NCBI GenBank assembly: GCA_964036045.1
Contig: OZ038382.1
Location: 82,993,918 to 83,057,917 of the forward strand
Origin: Eutreptiella sp. 'Long Island Sound 2002'
Lineage: Eukaryota > Euglenozoa > Euglenophyceae > Eutreptiales > Eutreptiaceae
Direction: 5' to 3'
Length of the DNA stretch: 64,000 bases
Shown here piece after piece: positions 11,105 to 22,304 of the stretch. Numbering within the stretch: position 1 is the first letter of the stretch; each line of letters starts with the position of its first letter. The position numbers and the translations under genes are program-made. Below the pieces are notes generated by a model. The model searched no databases. It had not been told where the DNA came from and worked only from the letters and a program-made list of their open reading frames with translations.

Positions 11105-11799
11105 AGCGAATGCTTGCCGACTATCCTTCACAACTCCAAATATCCAACAGTGAACTATAGGTACACAACAACCCTTAACTCCCGCAGCGGCGACTCGACT
11201 ATGCTTGGCGCACTGTCGAGGAAAATGGACGGTGCACCACCGTGGAAGAATGAAGGCCTTGGATGGTAAGTGAGAGTCATTAAGCATTGCGGGAGGTTGC
11301 GAACGATTGTCAAGGATTTTTTGGGGGTTGTTGGGGAAATTGCTGTGTTAGTTGAGGGTGGAAACGAGGGGGGCGGCCTGTTTGAATCTTGACACCCAAC
11401 CGTGTCCGAAAAAATTTTGGGGTCTAGGGGGGGGGGGTCGGCCGGTAAACAAACTTTCAGGATAATTTTTGCCCATCAGCTCAATCTCCCATCAACCAAG
11501 GTCCAACCCGGAGGTCCAGTCGAGGGTCGATTTTTTTTTGGTGTTTTTCACCCATTTTTTGAATTCTCCACAAAATTCTTAGTATTTTGAGTATAGACAC
11601 ATAGGGTAAAAAAGAAACTACCCACTCAGGAGGCAAAAAAAAAAAAATCGGCGCCTTTGGCACCAGCACTTTTCCCCGAAATCTTAATTTGGAGAAGGAC
11701 GTGTTCGAAAACTTGGGCAGGGGTCGGGAGGGGGGGGGGTCTGGAATCAAATCGGCCGCCCCCCTCGGGTGGAAAGAAAATCAGGGGCAAGGCGCCAAC

Positions 11800-11958
11800 C
11801 TTCAATCTTGAACGTGGCCTGATAGCTCCGGTCGCTCTCCAATACCAAGTCCAGCAACCGCAATATCTGGGGCAGCATGTGCACATCGTTTCTCCAACGC
11901 TGCAGAGTCTGTACCAGAAGTTTCAGACCACCTTCCTCTCCCAAAAGACGGGCATCAC
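11800..11958 (-). CDS. ARM gene exon F
   Basis: The acceptor is GTTTTGCTCTGCAG and the donor is GAAG/GTTGGC. Only one frame is open over the 159 nt, entering with 2 nt and leaving with 1 nt. It encodes ARLLGEEGGLKLLVQTLQRW and a second amphipathic helix (LPQILRLLDLVLESD). Entry phase matches exon E exactly. The next downstream exon was not found. Confidence 0.65.
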
Positions 11959-14900
11959 CTGCAGAGCAAAACACCAAAACTGGAATGCACCGGGGAATGC
12001 ACCCGCCAAGGAGACAAATTGTTCAGGTAGAGGCAGAGGTAGAACACCCAGGCAGCAGGGAACCATGATTAATCCCTTCTGGCACGCGTGGTCCCTAAAG
12101 ACACCCTAGCGCCTAGAATGACAGGTAATTTGCTTACCCCACCTGGGAATAGAACTCGGTACCTCCTAGTTAGGCGTCACGTGTGGTAACAGCTGAGCTA
12201 CGTGACCTCATTTAACCGGGTTGTTGCGGAGCAGGCACAAGGCCCTCATGCATGCTCCCTGCTCCTTGCGGTATGCATGTGCAGGCAGCTACTGGCACCA
12301 CCACGTTTGTGGTATCCAGTTCTGCAGAGAGAGGTCCTGTTCTGTGCTCACCTTCGTGTGGTTGCTGTATCCAGCATGCTCTCATCCCAGATGGTGGTAA
12401 GAAGGTCTTCTTGCAGGAGCAGGGAGCATTGTCTGCCTGCACACGCGGACCATGAGGAGCAGGGCGCAAGCGGCAAGATCAATAACAGAAACTCGTCAGG
12501 GGCTGACCAGAATTGCCGTTTGGCTGATGCACAAATGACGTGCGGGGACTGAGGGTCATGAAGCAGTTCAATCATAGCACAATTACGGGGTTTCCAGTGA
12601 GGCACAGCAAATCGACAGCCACAGAACGGCTGCTGAGCATGTAGCCTTCCAACTACAGCGCATGCACATTGTCGCGGCCACACAGGTCTCTACAGGTTTC
12701 ATGGGCTAAAGCTCATACCGTGTGTCAGTGGTATGCTTTGCAAGAGGTTTCTTGTGTGGTTAATTTCCCTTCACCTGCATGTGGCTGCTTGCAGGGCTAG
12801 GACTGCAGGAATTTTGTTGGGCGGCCGTGCCCTGAACTGGGCAAACTCATTGTGCGATTGTCGGAGGCTTGTGCGCTACAATGCACAGTGATTGCCCTTT
12901 CTCTCAATATCTGTATCAAAGAGGCACGGGTTGGTCGGCATTTGATCGAATTCTAGAGGCCGTAAATTATGTGACAAAATCACACCCTTGGCACAGAGTG
13001 ATCTCTGGATGCACGGGGAGGCTGCAAAGAATCTGCACAGGAATTGAACGCCATGTGCAGGCAGAACAGCGTACCACTGACCACCTGAGCCCCTGACCCC
13101 TGACCATCTGGATCAAGAAATGCACAATGAGGGCTACCTTGTTTTGCTGTCAGCACCAGTAATGGCATGACCAGTTGCATCAGCTCTTTGGATTGTTGGT
13201 GCTTTTCCAGCAGGTCCACAAGCACGTCCGGCAACCCCTCACTGATCAGAGTGGTCAGGGTGAGGGGCTCCTTGACGAGGTTATTCAGCTCATGACAGTA
13301 GCGGATCTGCGACCAAAAGGCGAATTTCCCTTGGTACATTGGGTCCGGACCCGCAAACAGACGAACAGAAGGAGGCCCAAGGTGTCATCACACCACATGC
13401 AAGACATGCAACCCACGCAATCCACGGCCAAGGCCCGGGCTGCAGTGCTGCGATGGGACCGTCCCAAACGAATGATTATCGCAGGACCGGCCCGAAATCA
13501 GGACTGGCACATTTACAGCTCTGCGATGCACCGTGAAGCGCTGCGCTCTTTCTTTGCAAAGCCTGCCGAGTCCAACCCTGGAAGAGGCACTTTGTGCGTG
13601 CGTCTCCGGTGGGCGGGTGTTCCTGTCAACTTCTCACCAGCCTTTGACCCCAGGGACTTGGGGCGGGGGGGGGGAGCAAAACCCTCAGGGGAAGGGGGGT
13701 GGCAGGGGAGAACTTGGTAGGTACTGACAGCGTGTGATAACCGACACGGTGTGCATCCTTCATGAATCAAACCAAATCAAGTTAAGATGCCTCTAAACCT
13801 CCCCAACAGAGGGACGATTCCCCCGCCTTACCTCTGGAAGGAGGAATGACACTAAATTGGATTGATGGCTCCGAGGCGCATTGCGTGCGCGAAACGCACG
13901 TTTCCGAGATAAAACCATCATCCATCGTGGGTGGCATTCTGGAAAGTGTGCAGAATGGCAGCACCTGCACGGCCTCGTCTTCTCTTTGCTGCTCCATTCG
14001 GTCCAGGAAGGCTTTGAGATCTTGCACCACAGCAGACGAGTTGGCACGTGTTGTAAGGGCTGCAGGCGATGCCGAGACAGGGTGCGCCGTCGGATGAGGG
14101 TTGCCGTGGCTGTGGCCTGTAGGCCCCTGGGGGGCACTGGATGCACCTGCTGTGAATGGGAAGCGAAGAAGTGTCGAGGACGGCATGGGAGGAGTAAGAA
14201 CAGGGTCAGGGATAGGGCCAAAAGGCGACCGTCAGTCTTGTCGTTTGGATGAGCAATGTCACCGTCGTGTGATTTCCCGACAACAGCACCATAGCGCGGC
14301 ACGTGCGGCTGCATGCCACTGAATGATCAATGGAGACTCAACCAACAACATGTTGTGCAACACAGCATCCAACCGGCCTTTTGCCTGCAAATTGTGAGTG
14401 CTTACGCCAAGGAGTCGAAATCCGCTGCTTCTTCGGCTTGTGTTGCATGAAGAAAAGAGTTGTTGGACTTTCTTGATGGGGTGTGTGAAAATGCTGTTAT
14501 GCTTTTGTGGTCCGCCCCCGTCGAGTCCGGAGCTCGGAGCCATGTTCATCCTCCGCGCTGGACTGTGGAGGTGTTCCGGGATATTCCAGCCCCATTGGTT
14601 GAAGTCAGTTGTGTGGGCAGTCTCACAATTGCCAGTCAAGACCCCCGAGGCAATTTTTTCGCCACCCCCCCCGCCTTCCGGCCTTAACCGTCCAATTTGC
14701 ACTGTCTGGGAATGACTGAATGTGAAGCCTCTGCCAGCGGACTGGGCAGTGGACGTCACGGGCGCAGAATGCTGACAATCGTTCCACTCGCACCTGCAAA
14801 ACTGCAGCCTGTGTTTTCATTCCCGGTGACGACGCTGCATGTCGGTTTTGCACGCCAGCTGCAACGAGCACAATGGGCTGGGCAGGCTATGACTGCCGAT

Positions 14901-16121
14901 GGTTGAGCGAACAATAGACCAGGTACATCAGAGAGGCAGCGGGGGGTATTTCGCTGGGGATGTTCAATGCAGGATGTCGCGGGGGAAATGTCGCTTCAAA
15001 TAGGACAGCTTGCCTCGTCAAACACCCATCTCCCCTCCTGTGGTCAGTTCACCACCCCCCACCCGCCCAAAAGTTCTCGTGACCTCCCGCTGCTCGTGCA
15101 GGACACGCGCAACATCAGTGTGGGCATCCCGTGCACTACCATCGTTCTCCCATGAGTCATGGACACTCGGGAAGAACATTTTCTTTGACACCACCCAGTC
15201 ATTCTGGCCCTTTTAGGTGATTTTTGCTTCTACTTCCTGAGCCTGTTATGAACGTCTGCTGATCAGCTGACCATCATCGCTTGGCTGCGTTTCGGCGCCT
15301 TTTTGGCCCCCGAAACCCTTCATTCTCCCATTGCACAAATGTCATGTGTTGTACGGAAGCAACTTGTGTCATTCAGTGGTGGCCAACCCAGATGGCGGGT
15401 TGTGACCCAAAAGCAGGGGATTCACCGACAGCAGGTGGTCAACTGACAAAATTGGCGGGGAAGCACCAGCTGTTAGTCGACACGGCCGGCTCATACACAG
15501 CTGTTGTGTGTGGTTGTACAGGTCGCCAACCACGCTGCCATGGCAACAACATGTCACCCATCCCGATGGAGAAAAAATTCCTGCAGCTCTGGTATGAGGA
15601 CGTGTGCATTAATGCCAGAAAATGGCAACGGATTTGCGCAATGCTGAGCAAGAGTAGCAGGGTCCTGTGCTCCTAAGAATATTCATTGAGTGGGGGTACA
15701 GAGCGGCACGGGGCCGAGTGGCACCAGATACTAGTGAACACCAGGCACCACTGCCCCGTCATTTGAACGACATGCAGGGATCAGCTGCACCCTACTGGAT
15801 TTATGGGACTGATGGGAGGGAAGTATATTGGGTTCGGTAAGGAGGCAACACCCATAGAGCTCGTGAGCGGTGCCTGGGAGGAGGCCGATTGAGGTGGTGC
15901 ATGAGAGGGTGGCGGTTTTTGTAGCTGTTGGGATTGGCTGGAACATGCAGCAGCATCCGCTGCTTCAGATTTGTCCGACGGGTGATGCGTCGGTTGCAGT
16001 TGCACGCTTGCTGCAGCCACGTTCAACTGGGCGGGTGCTTCATTGCTGGGTGCATTCTGTGGTTGGTGAGTACTTCCGAGGGCATATGTGTTTGGCGAAG
16101 CATCGCGTACCACTGCCGCTC
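11800..16121 (-). CDS. Armadillo-type repeat protein gene (partial, six exons modelled)
   Basis: Six minus-strand exons with GT-AG borders can be chained: 16121-15791, 15165-15084, 14384-14263, 14146-13965, 13306-13138 and 11958-11800. The last two encode paired hydrophobic helices typical of ARM/HEAT repeats; joined, they place the helix MQLVMPLLVLTAKQ directly before GDARLLGEEGGLKLLVQTL, the classic ARM helix-3/loop/helix-1 pattern. The N-terminal exon is rich in Q, P, S and A and probably disordered. Reading phase is compatible at every junction except between the third and fourth exons, which needs the acceptor 10 nt further in (exon start 14136) or an unseen microexon. Both gene ends are missing from the model. 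ARM proteins act as protein-binding scaffolds; I cannot assign a specific orthologue. Confidence 0.6.
12141..12216 (-). mobile_element. tRNA-like SINE head or tRNA pseudogene
   Basis: On the minus strand an A-box match (TAGCTCAGCTG) is followed about 33 nt later by a B-box match with one mismatch (GTTCTATTCC against GTTCGANTCC), the spacing of a tRNA promoter. The T stem has mismatches and the acceptor stem does not pair well, so it is not a functional tRNA. It sits in the intron between ARM exons E and F. No second copy is seen in the window. Confidence 0.4.
13138..13306 (-). CDS. ARM gene exon E
   Basis: The acceptor is CCTTTTGGTCGCAG and the donor is CAAG/GTAGCC; the exon is 169 nt, phase 0 in and 1 nt out. 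The only open frame encodes helices LTLTTLISEGLPDVLVDLLE and KELMQLVMPLLVLTAKQ. The 1,179-nt intron to exon F contains a tRNA-like SINE candidate. Confidence 0.65.
13965..14146 (-). CDS. ARM gene exon D
   Basis: A pyrimidine-rich acceptor ending TTCACAGCAG (a NAGNAG site) precedes 182 nt ending GTGCAG/GTGCTG. The frame that matches exon E encodes a low-complexity S/P/A/H stretch followed by SSAVVQDLKAFLDRMEQQRE, a helix leading into the ARM part. All three frames are open here because the exon is GC-rich; the frame is chosen by phase with exon E. Confidence 0.55.
14263..14384 (-). CDS. Candidate ARM gene exon C
   Basis: The acceptor is CACTCACAATTTGCAG and the donor CGACG/GTGACA. The only open frame encodes GRLDAVLHNMLLVESPLIIQ and WHAAARAALW, two helix-like segments. 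It enters in phase 0, matching exon B, but leaves with 2 nt, which does not match the best acceptor of exon D. Confidence 0.45.
15084..15165 (-). CDS. Candidate ARM gene exon B
   Basis: The acceptor is TTCTTCCCGAG and the donor GGGAG/GTCACG. The frame, entered with 1 nt, encodes HDSWENDGSARDAHTDVARV and ends in phase 0. Both borders are phase-compatible with exons A and C. Confidence 0.4.
15791..16121 (-). CDS. Candidate ARM gene exon A (low-complexity)
   Basis: The acceptor is AATTGCTGTTTTGCAG and the donor GTAGG/GTGCAG. The 331-nt frame encodes a Q/P/S/A-rich region (for example ACSSQSQQLQKPPPSHAPP). It leaves with 2 nt, which the first base of exon B completes. Upstream exons were not identified. 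Confidence 0.45.
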
Positions 16122-16586
16122 CTGCAAAACAGCAATTGGTGTGCCCACAGGAAGCAAAGCGAAACTGATCAAAAATGGACAGCGGGCACCAACGAGCATT
16201 TTTGCAGTCTGAGTTCGCCTCGCCAAGTCTCAGATTGCCAAGCTTTGATCCCTCGGTTCCAATCCTCTCGGTTTCCCAGCGCTCGGCATTAGGTCCCAAA
16301 GGAGTTGTGAAAAAATGCTCCCCAGAAAAATCTAGAACCCTCCCTTCAAGTTAAATGAATGATTTGGAATTCATGCAATGGAACAATCAACATGAAAGCC
16401 ATCCATTTACTTGCACTGTGTGAAAAACAATACAGCATTGCTCCACAACGGTGACGGCACAAAACCGGCAGCCACAGGAAGGGCAAAGCACAGGCATGCA
16501 ACACAAGTGAAGGGGACACATAAAACCCTTGCGTTGGACTAACAATGCCGAGTTGCCCCACCGGCGCCTTCCCCCCAACAATAACA

Positions 16587-16645
16587 ACAAATTCTATTGC
16601 CTTCGGCATGTCCACCTCGCAGAGAACTGCCATGAGCAATGCACA
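16587..16645. repeat. Diverged copy of the TIR-element terminus
   Basis: ATTCTATTGCCTTCGGCATG followed by TCCACCTCGCAGAGAA closely matches the junction sequence found between elements of the 18.7-28.2-kb array (for example 20247-20290), and the similarity continues into the element (TGAGCAATGCACAC against CGAGCAACACACAC). The minus-strand frame LLMAVLCEVDMPKAIEFV is open, but no donor with a phase matching ARM exon A was found. Confidence 0.6.
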
Positions 16646-17045
16646 CTTGAGTGATGAGCTGTTGATGGGGATCTCGCTATGAAAATTAAATTGCCCAAAT
16701 TCACAGAAACTTGCCTTGTTTTATTATGAGCATCTTAAAAAAAATTGGTCTCATTCCAATTCGGGTTGTAGGGTGATGGTAAATTACTCAACACAAAATG
16801 TACTTGGAGAACCAAGGATAGAGGGGTTTAGTGGCGGTCTTTCCGACGTACCCTGGAGGCCCCGCCTTGCCGTCGTTCCCGACTTGCGGGGGCCGAATGG
16901 CCGGACTTTTGATTTGGCTTTGATTTGGAAAGCCCCGGAGTGTCCTCGCCAGTAGCCCTACCCATCTCCGGAAGCGGCAGGCAAGTAAGTAGCTGGTGGG
17001 TGTATTTGGTTGCGGCGTTGTTGTATAGAGGATTACAAGCACACG
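16646..17045. other. Anonymous sequence
   Basis: No gene, RNA or repeat is recognisable in this interval. Confidence 0.5.
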
Positions 17046-17280
17046 ACTAACAGGACGTGACATGATGCAAAATCCCCAAAGCGTCGGTATTGCTTGTATG
17101 TAGACCGTGTTCAAGAGGTCAAGAAACCGACTACCAGGATTAGACATGATCCAAAATCCCCACAACGTCGGATCTTGGTTGATGGTGGAGGTGGTCGCCA
17201 AAATCCGATTAACAGGACTAGACATTGTCCAAAATCCCCACAGCACCGGGTTCTGGTTGTTGATGGAGGTGGTGTACCAC
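17046..17280. repeat. 80-bp tandem repeat, three copies
   Basis: The word CCAAAATCCCCACA and variants recurs at about 17065, 17149 and 17228, with shared flanks (ACAGGACTAGACAT upstream). The period is 79-84 bp. Confidence 0.8.
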
Positions 17281-17292
17281 ATTGCCACAATA

Positions 17293-17388
<96 letters not shown>
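17293..17388. repeat. (CA)48 microsatellite
   Basis: A pure CA tract of 96 bp lies directly after the 80-bp repeats. Cys-Val and Thr-His open frames over it are artefacts. Confidence 0.97.
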
Positions 17389-17389
<1 letters not shown>

Positions 17390-17705
17390 AAGCTCTTTTG
17401 ATTTGCCCGCCGCTTGCTAGCCGATGTTGCTAGGCTTACATCATAATGCTGTTGATGCATATGCAAAAAGAGTTTTAAGGGTAGACTTGCAAAAGCAAAA
17501 TGGGAATCACCCTTCGGCCTTCGGCAAGCGAAACCAATGACCATATTGCTACCGGCGCCACCGGTTGCGAAGCTCAAGTCATGGATCCCACTTGAGTCCG
17601 GTCACCTCAGGTGACGCACATCTTACATGCGTCATGCATGACATTGTGGTTGACTACTGGCATGCACACCAGTACTACTTTGGATGTGCCTAATAGTGTG
17701 CAGCA

Positions 17706-18711
17706 TTATGGCATTTTTTGCAACATCTCATATGTCCTAAGAAGTAATGCAAATCGTTCGGTGGCATGAACGTTCGTTTGATCTTTGTCCGGGTGAAGCT
17801 TTACTGATAGGTGAAGATATTGCTTGCGGATGTTAGCTTTGTTTGTAGCCCCAAGCAATTGCATGCCAACTTCAAAATTGTTCTTGTCCAAATATTCATA
17901 CATTGCCGGATATGAAGCAATGGGGAGATCAAGCAGGCATTGTGCTTTGGTCATGTTGGATGATGATGCAGTGTCTTGGTTTTTTTGTGGTTTGCGCTTG
18001 TGGGGAGATTTAGGTTGTAGATCGTCATGAGGCCGTTTTTTGGCCTGGTTCTTCTTAACTCGCTTTGTATGTGATACATGCTCTTCATCTTCATTGGTGA
18101 AAGGTTTGGGTTGATGACCAGTTGACTCCTCTTGGTGAATAGCATGCCTCTTTTTTCTCGGGGGTAATGCATATTCTTCATCATCACTAGTGATGGCCTG
18201 TGGTCGAATGTTGGTTGTTTGCTTTTCGTTGAGACCTTTGTGTGACGATTGCTCCTTGCCTTTCTCATGTTTGTCAAGTTGATTGAAACTTTTTGAAGCA
18301 ACACACGAAGAACAACGCTTTTTGGTACCAAGTTTCCATTGGCTCTTTGTAAAGTCTGCACGCAACCGCTGAATACCACAAGAGAAGTATTGTAGTGCAT
18401 CTTGCAATGAACGTTTGGTGGGCTTCTTTTGTTTTTGTGAGCAATGTATGCATCTTCTGTTGCTGCCTAATGCTATTTGGGTAGCGGTAAAGGATATTTT
18501 TGGCTTTAATTCATTGCACGAAGCGCATTGTAGTCCCGCGGCTTGACAATGCACACATCTTTGGTCAGCACCTCCAGCATTGAATTCACAAGGCATTCTT
18601 TCAAGGTTGCAACATGGGCAGCAGATAGTTCTACAACGTTGGCACGTTGCATGTTTACCAAATTCGGAGTGCACACGCTCTTGCTGGCAAGAAGGGCAAG
18701 TGACTTTGGTA
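17706..18711 (-). CDS. CxxC zinc-motif / J-domain protein (Stc1-like motifs)
   Basis: A minus-strand frame open from about 18711 to a TAA at 17706 encodes at least 322 residues counted from a GTG at 18674, but the Cys-rich region already starts upstream (VTCPSCQQERVHSEFGKH), so that GTG is not the start. Order of parts: CxxC pairs (CPSC/CQRC, CCPCC/CVHC); two Stc1-like units, CASCNELKPKISFTATQIAL followed by CIHC (residues 50-78) and a second ending CSSC (99-124); a basic, acidic and Ser-rich linker with nuclear-signal-like clusters (PPRKKRH, KKNQAKKRPHDD); and a C-terminal J domain (270-320) with HPD at 294-296 (nt 17787-17795). J domains stimulate Hsp70 ATPase; Stc1 motifs bind zinc and mediate protein contacts. 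The 5' end abuts the repeat array: TTTTAG/GC at 18712 could be a splice acceptor, or the gene may be truncated. It could be host or transposon-encoded. Confidence 0.7.
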
Positions 18712-20246
18712 CGGCCTAAAACATGCTTTACATACCTTGGATGGTCATTTTAGGTGGTCAGAACATCAAAAAAACAAGTTTCAAAAACTTAGATTTTTGA
18801 GCTGCCTAGGGTGAAAAACGGTCTAAGCAGGTTGTGTATCAATCTCTTGGGAGCCCCCCCCCTCCCCCCATGCGGCCAATACCCAAATAGGGTGAAGAAC
18901 ATGTAAACATGGCCTAAAACATGCGTAACTAGCTTGGATGATCATTTTGAGTGGTCACAATGTCAAAAAAACAAAGTTCGAAAACTTCGATTTTTGAGCT
19001 GCCCGGGGTGAAAAACTGCATGAGCAGGTTGTGTACCGGCCCATTCACTAGGCCATTATTGGTGGAAACAGCCATTTCGCGTCTTTGGCACGCGTTGTGA
19101 ACGGCCCTAGGCAAAGCTACAGACTGCAAAAAACGTCCTTCCGTATCCTAGTAGGCATATATTGTCACAATATCCCCACTCACACCCCTCAAAGTGGGTA
19201 CCACGGGGTCAACGAGGTCGCCAAAACCGCCAACATAGCAAAAATGGCTGAAAAGTCCAATCCCTTGGGAGCCCCCCCCCCCCCCCCGGACCAAATACCC
19301 AAATAGGGTGAGAAACATGTAAATACGGCCTAAAACATGCTTTACATACCTTGGATGGTCATTTTGGGTGGTCAGAATATCAAAAAAACAAGTTTCAAAA
19401 ACTTCCATTTTTGAGCTGCAGGTTGTGTACCCATCCCTTGGGAGACCCCCCCCCCGGACCTAATACCCAAATAGGGTGAAAAACACGTAAATGCGGCCTA
19501 AAACATGCTTTACATACCTTGGATGGTCATTTTCGGTGGTCACAATATCAAAAAAGTAAGTTTCAAAAACTTCGATTTTTGAGCCGGCCAGCGTGAAAAA
19601 CTGCATCAGCAGGTTGTGTACCGGCCCATTCACTAGGCCATTATTGGTGGAAACAGTCATTTCGCGTCTTTGGCACGGGTTGTGAATGGCCCTAAGCAAG
19701 GCTAGAGACCACAAAAAACGTCCTTCCGTATCCTAGTAGGCATATATTGTCACAACATCCCCACTAGCACCCCTCAGAGTAGGTACCACAGGGTCACCGA
19801 GGTCGCCAAAACCGCCAACATAGCAAAAATGGCTGAAAAAGTGCATAAACTGCATCAGCGCTCGTCCCACTCCGCCCTATACAAACCCTATGGAGACGGG
19901 ACCCGGAAACACTTTTTCGGCTCAAAATAAAAAAAAACCAAAAGATTCATGATTTTCGACCCAAAAAAAGGGGGGGTCATTTTTTCGACATTTTTGACCC
20001 CCCCCCCCCACCCACCCCCACCCCCCCCTAAAAAGTGGGTTTTAAGTGGGGGGGGTCTGGGGGGGTCCGGACCAAAAACTCATTGGGGGATGCGTTTATT
20101 GGACAAAATAATGATTTTACAAGGGGTTAAACTAACAATTCAACCCCTTGGGGTAGGGTACGCGAATAGGCCCAAATGGGGGGGTATGTGGCGTTTTCCC
20201 CATATATACGCCTGCCTGGCTTTGATCTAACAACCTCTGCGAGGTG
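18710..20246 (-). mobile_element. TIR element copy L1 (truncated at the J-domain gene)
   Basis: The copy ends at 20235-20246 in CTCTGCGAGGTG. Its other end is missing because the last 194-bp unit joins the J-domain gene at 18710. It includes 194-bp units at about 18721, 18919, 19335 and 19503. Confidence 0.75.
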
Positions 20247-20268
20247 ATTCTATTGCCTTCGGCAAGTC

Positions 20269-22282
20269 CACCTCGCAGAGAATCTACCGCGAGCAACACA
20301 CACCCAAAATAGGGTGGAAACTACATAAATACCGGCTAAAACATGCTTTACATACCTTGGATGATCATTTTAGGTGATCACGGTATCAAAAAAAAGGTTT
20401 CGAAAACTTCGATTTTTGAGCTGCCCAGGGTGACAAACTGCATAAGCAGGTTGTGTACCAATCCCTTGGGAGACCCCCCCCCCCCCTTGGACCTAATACC
20501 CAAATCGGGTGAAAAACACGTAAATACGGCCTAAAACATGCTTTACATACCTTGGATGGTCATTTTAGGTGATCACAATATCACAAAAACAAGTTTCAAA
20601 AACTTCCATTTTTGAGCTGTCCGGGGTGAAAAACTGCATAAGCAGGTTGTGCACCCGTCCCTTGGGAGACCCCCCCCCCCCCGACCTGATACCCAAATAG
20701 GGTGAAAAACACGTAAATACGGCCTGAAACATGCTTTACATACCTTGGATGGTCATTTTAGGTGGTCACAATATCAAAAAAATATGTTTCGAAAACTTCC
20801 ATTTTTGAGCTGTCCGGGGTGAAAAACTGCATAAGCAGGTTGTGCACCCGTCCCTTGGGAGACCCCCCCCCCCCCCGACCTAACACCCAAAAAGGGTGAA
20901 AAACACGTAAATACGGCCTAAAACATGCTTTCCATAGCTTGGATGGTCATTTTAGGTGGTCACAATATCAAAAAAACAAGTTTCAAAAACTTCGATTTTT
21001 GAGCTGTCCGGGTTGAAAAACTGCATGAGCAGGTTGTGTACCGGCCCATTCACTAGGCCATTATTGGTGGAAACAGCCATTTCGCGTCTTTGGCACGCGT
21101 TGTGAACGGCCCTAGGCAAAGCAACAGACTGCAAAAAACGTCCTTCCGTATCCTAGTAGGCATATATTGTCACAATATCCCCACTCACACCCCTCAAAGT
21201 GGGTACCACGGGGTCAACGAGGTCGCCAAAACCGCCAACATAGCAAAAATGGCTGAAAAGACCAATCCCTTGGGAGCCCCCCCCCCCCCCCGGACCAAAT
21301 ACCCAAATAGGGTGAGAAACATGTAAATACGGCCTAAAACATGCTTTACATACCTTGGATGGTCATTTTGGGTGGTCAGAATATCAAAAAAACAAGTTTC
21401 AAAAACTTCCATTTTTGAGCTGCCCAGGGTGAAAAACTGCATAAGCAGGTTGTGTACCCATCCCTTGGGAGACCCCCCCCCCCCGGACCTAATACCCAAA
21501 TAGGGTGAAAAACACGTAAATGCGGCCTAAAACATGCTTTACATACCTTGGATGGTCATTTTAGGTGGTCACAATATCAAAAAAGTAAGTTTCAAAAACT
21601 TCGATTTTTGAGCTGCCCAGCGTGAAAAGCTGCATAAGCCGGTTGTGTACCGGCCCATTCACTAGGCCATTATTGGTGGAAACAGTCATTTCGCGTCTTT
21701 GGCACGGGTTGTGAATGGCCCTAAGCAAGGCTAGAGACCACAAAAAACGTCCTTCCGTATCCTAGTAGGCATATATTGTCACAACATCCCCACTAGCACC
21801 CCTCAGAGTAGGTACCACAGGGTCACCGTGGTCGCCAAAACCGCCAACATAGCAAAAATGGCTGAAAAGTGCATAAACTGCATCAGCGCTCGTCCCACTC
21901 CGCCCCATACAAACCCTATGGAGACGGGACCCGGAAACACTTTTTCGGCTCAAAAAAGAAAAAAACCAAAAGATTCATGATTTTCGACCCAAAAAAAGGG
22001 GGGGTCATTTTTTCGACATTTTTGACCCCCCCCCCACCCCCCCCCACCCACCCCCACCCCCCCCTAAAAAGTGGGTTTCAAGTGGGGGGGGTCTGGGGGG
22101 GTCCGGACCAAAAACTCATTGGGGGATGCGTTTATTGGACAAAATAATGATTTTACAAGGGGTTAAACTAACAATTCAACCCCTTGGGGTAGGGTACGCG
22201 AATAGGCCCAAATGGGGGGGTATGTGGCGTTTTCCCCATATATACGCCTGCCTGGCTTTGATCTAACAACCTCTGCGAGGTG
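20269..22282 (-). mobile_element. TIR element copy L2 (2,014 bp)
   Basis: Bounded by CACCTCGCAGAG at 20269-20280 and CTCTGCGAGGTG at 22271-22282, with 22-bp linkers on both sides. It holds six 194-bp units, with landmarks at 20341, 20536, 20729, 20923, 21339 and 21532. This is the longest complete copy. Confidence 0.8.
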
Positions 22283-22304
22283 ATTCTATTGCCTTCGGCA
22301 AGTC

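Noticed and set aside
12349-12428. Possible extra ARM exon between exons E and F (EDLLTTIWDESMLDTATTR with donor CGAAG/GTGAGC)
   Set aside because: In that frame its length does not keep phase between E and F; the phase-keeping alternative frame is not protein-like and would break an ARM helix pair.
17218-17577. Cys-Val and Thr-His open frames
   Set aside because: They are translations of the CA microsatellite and adjacent 80-bp repeats.
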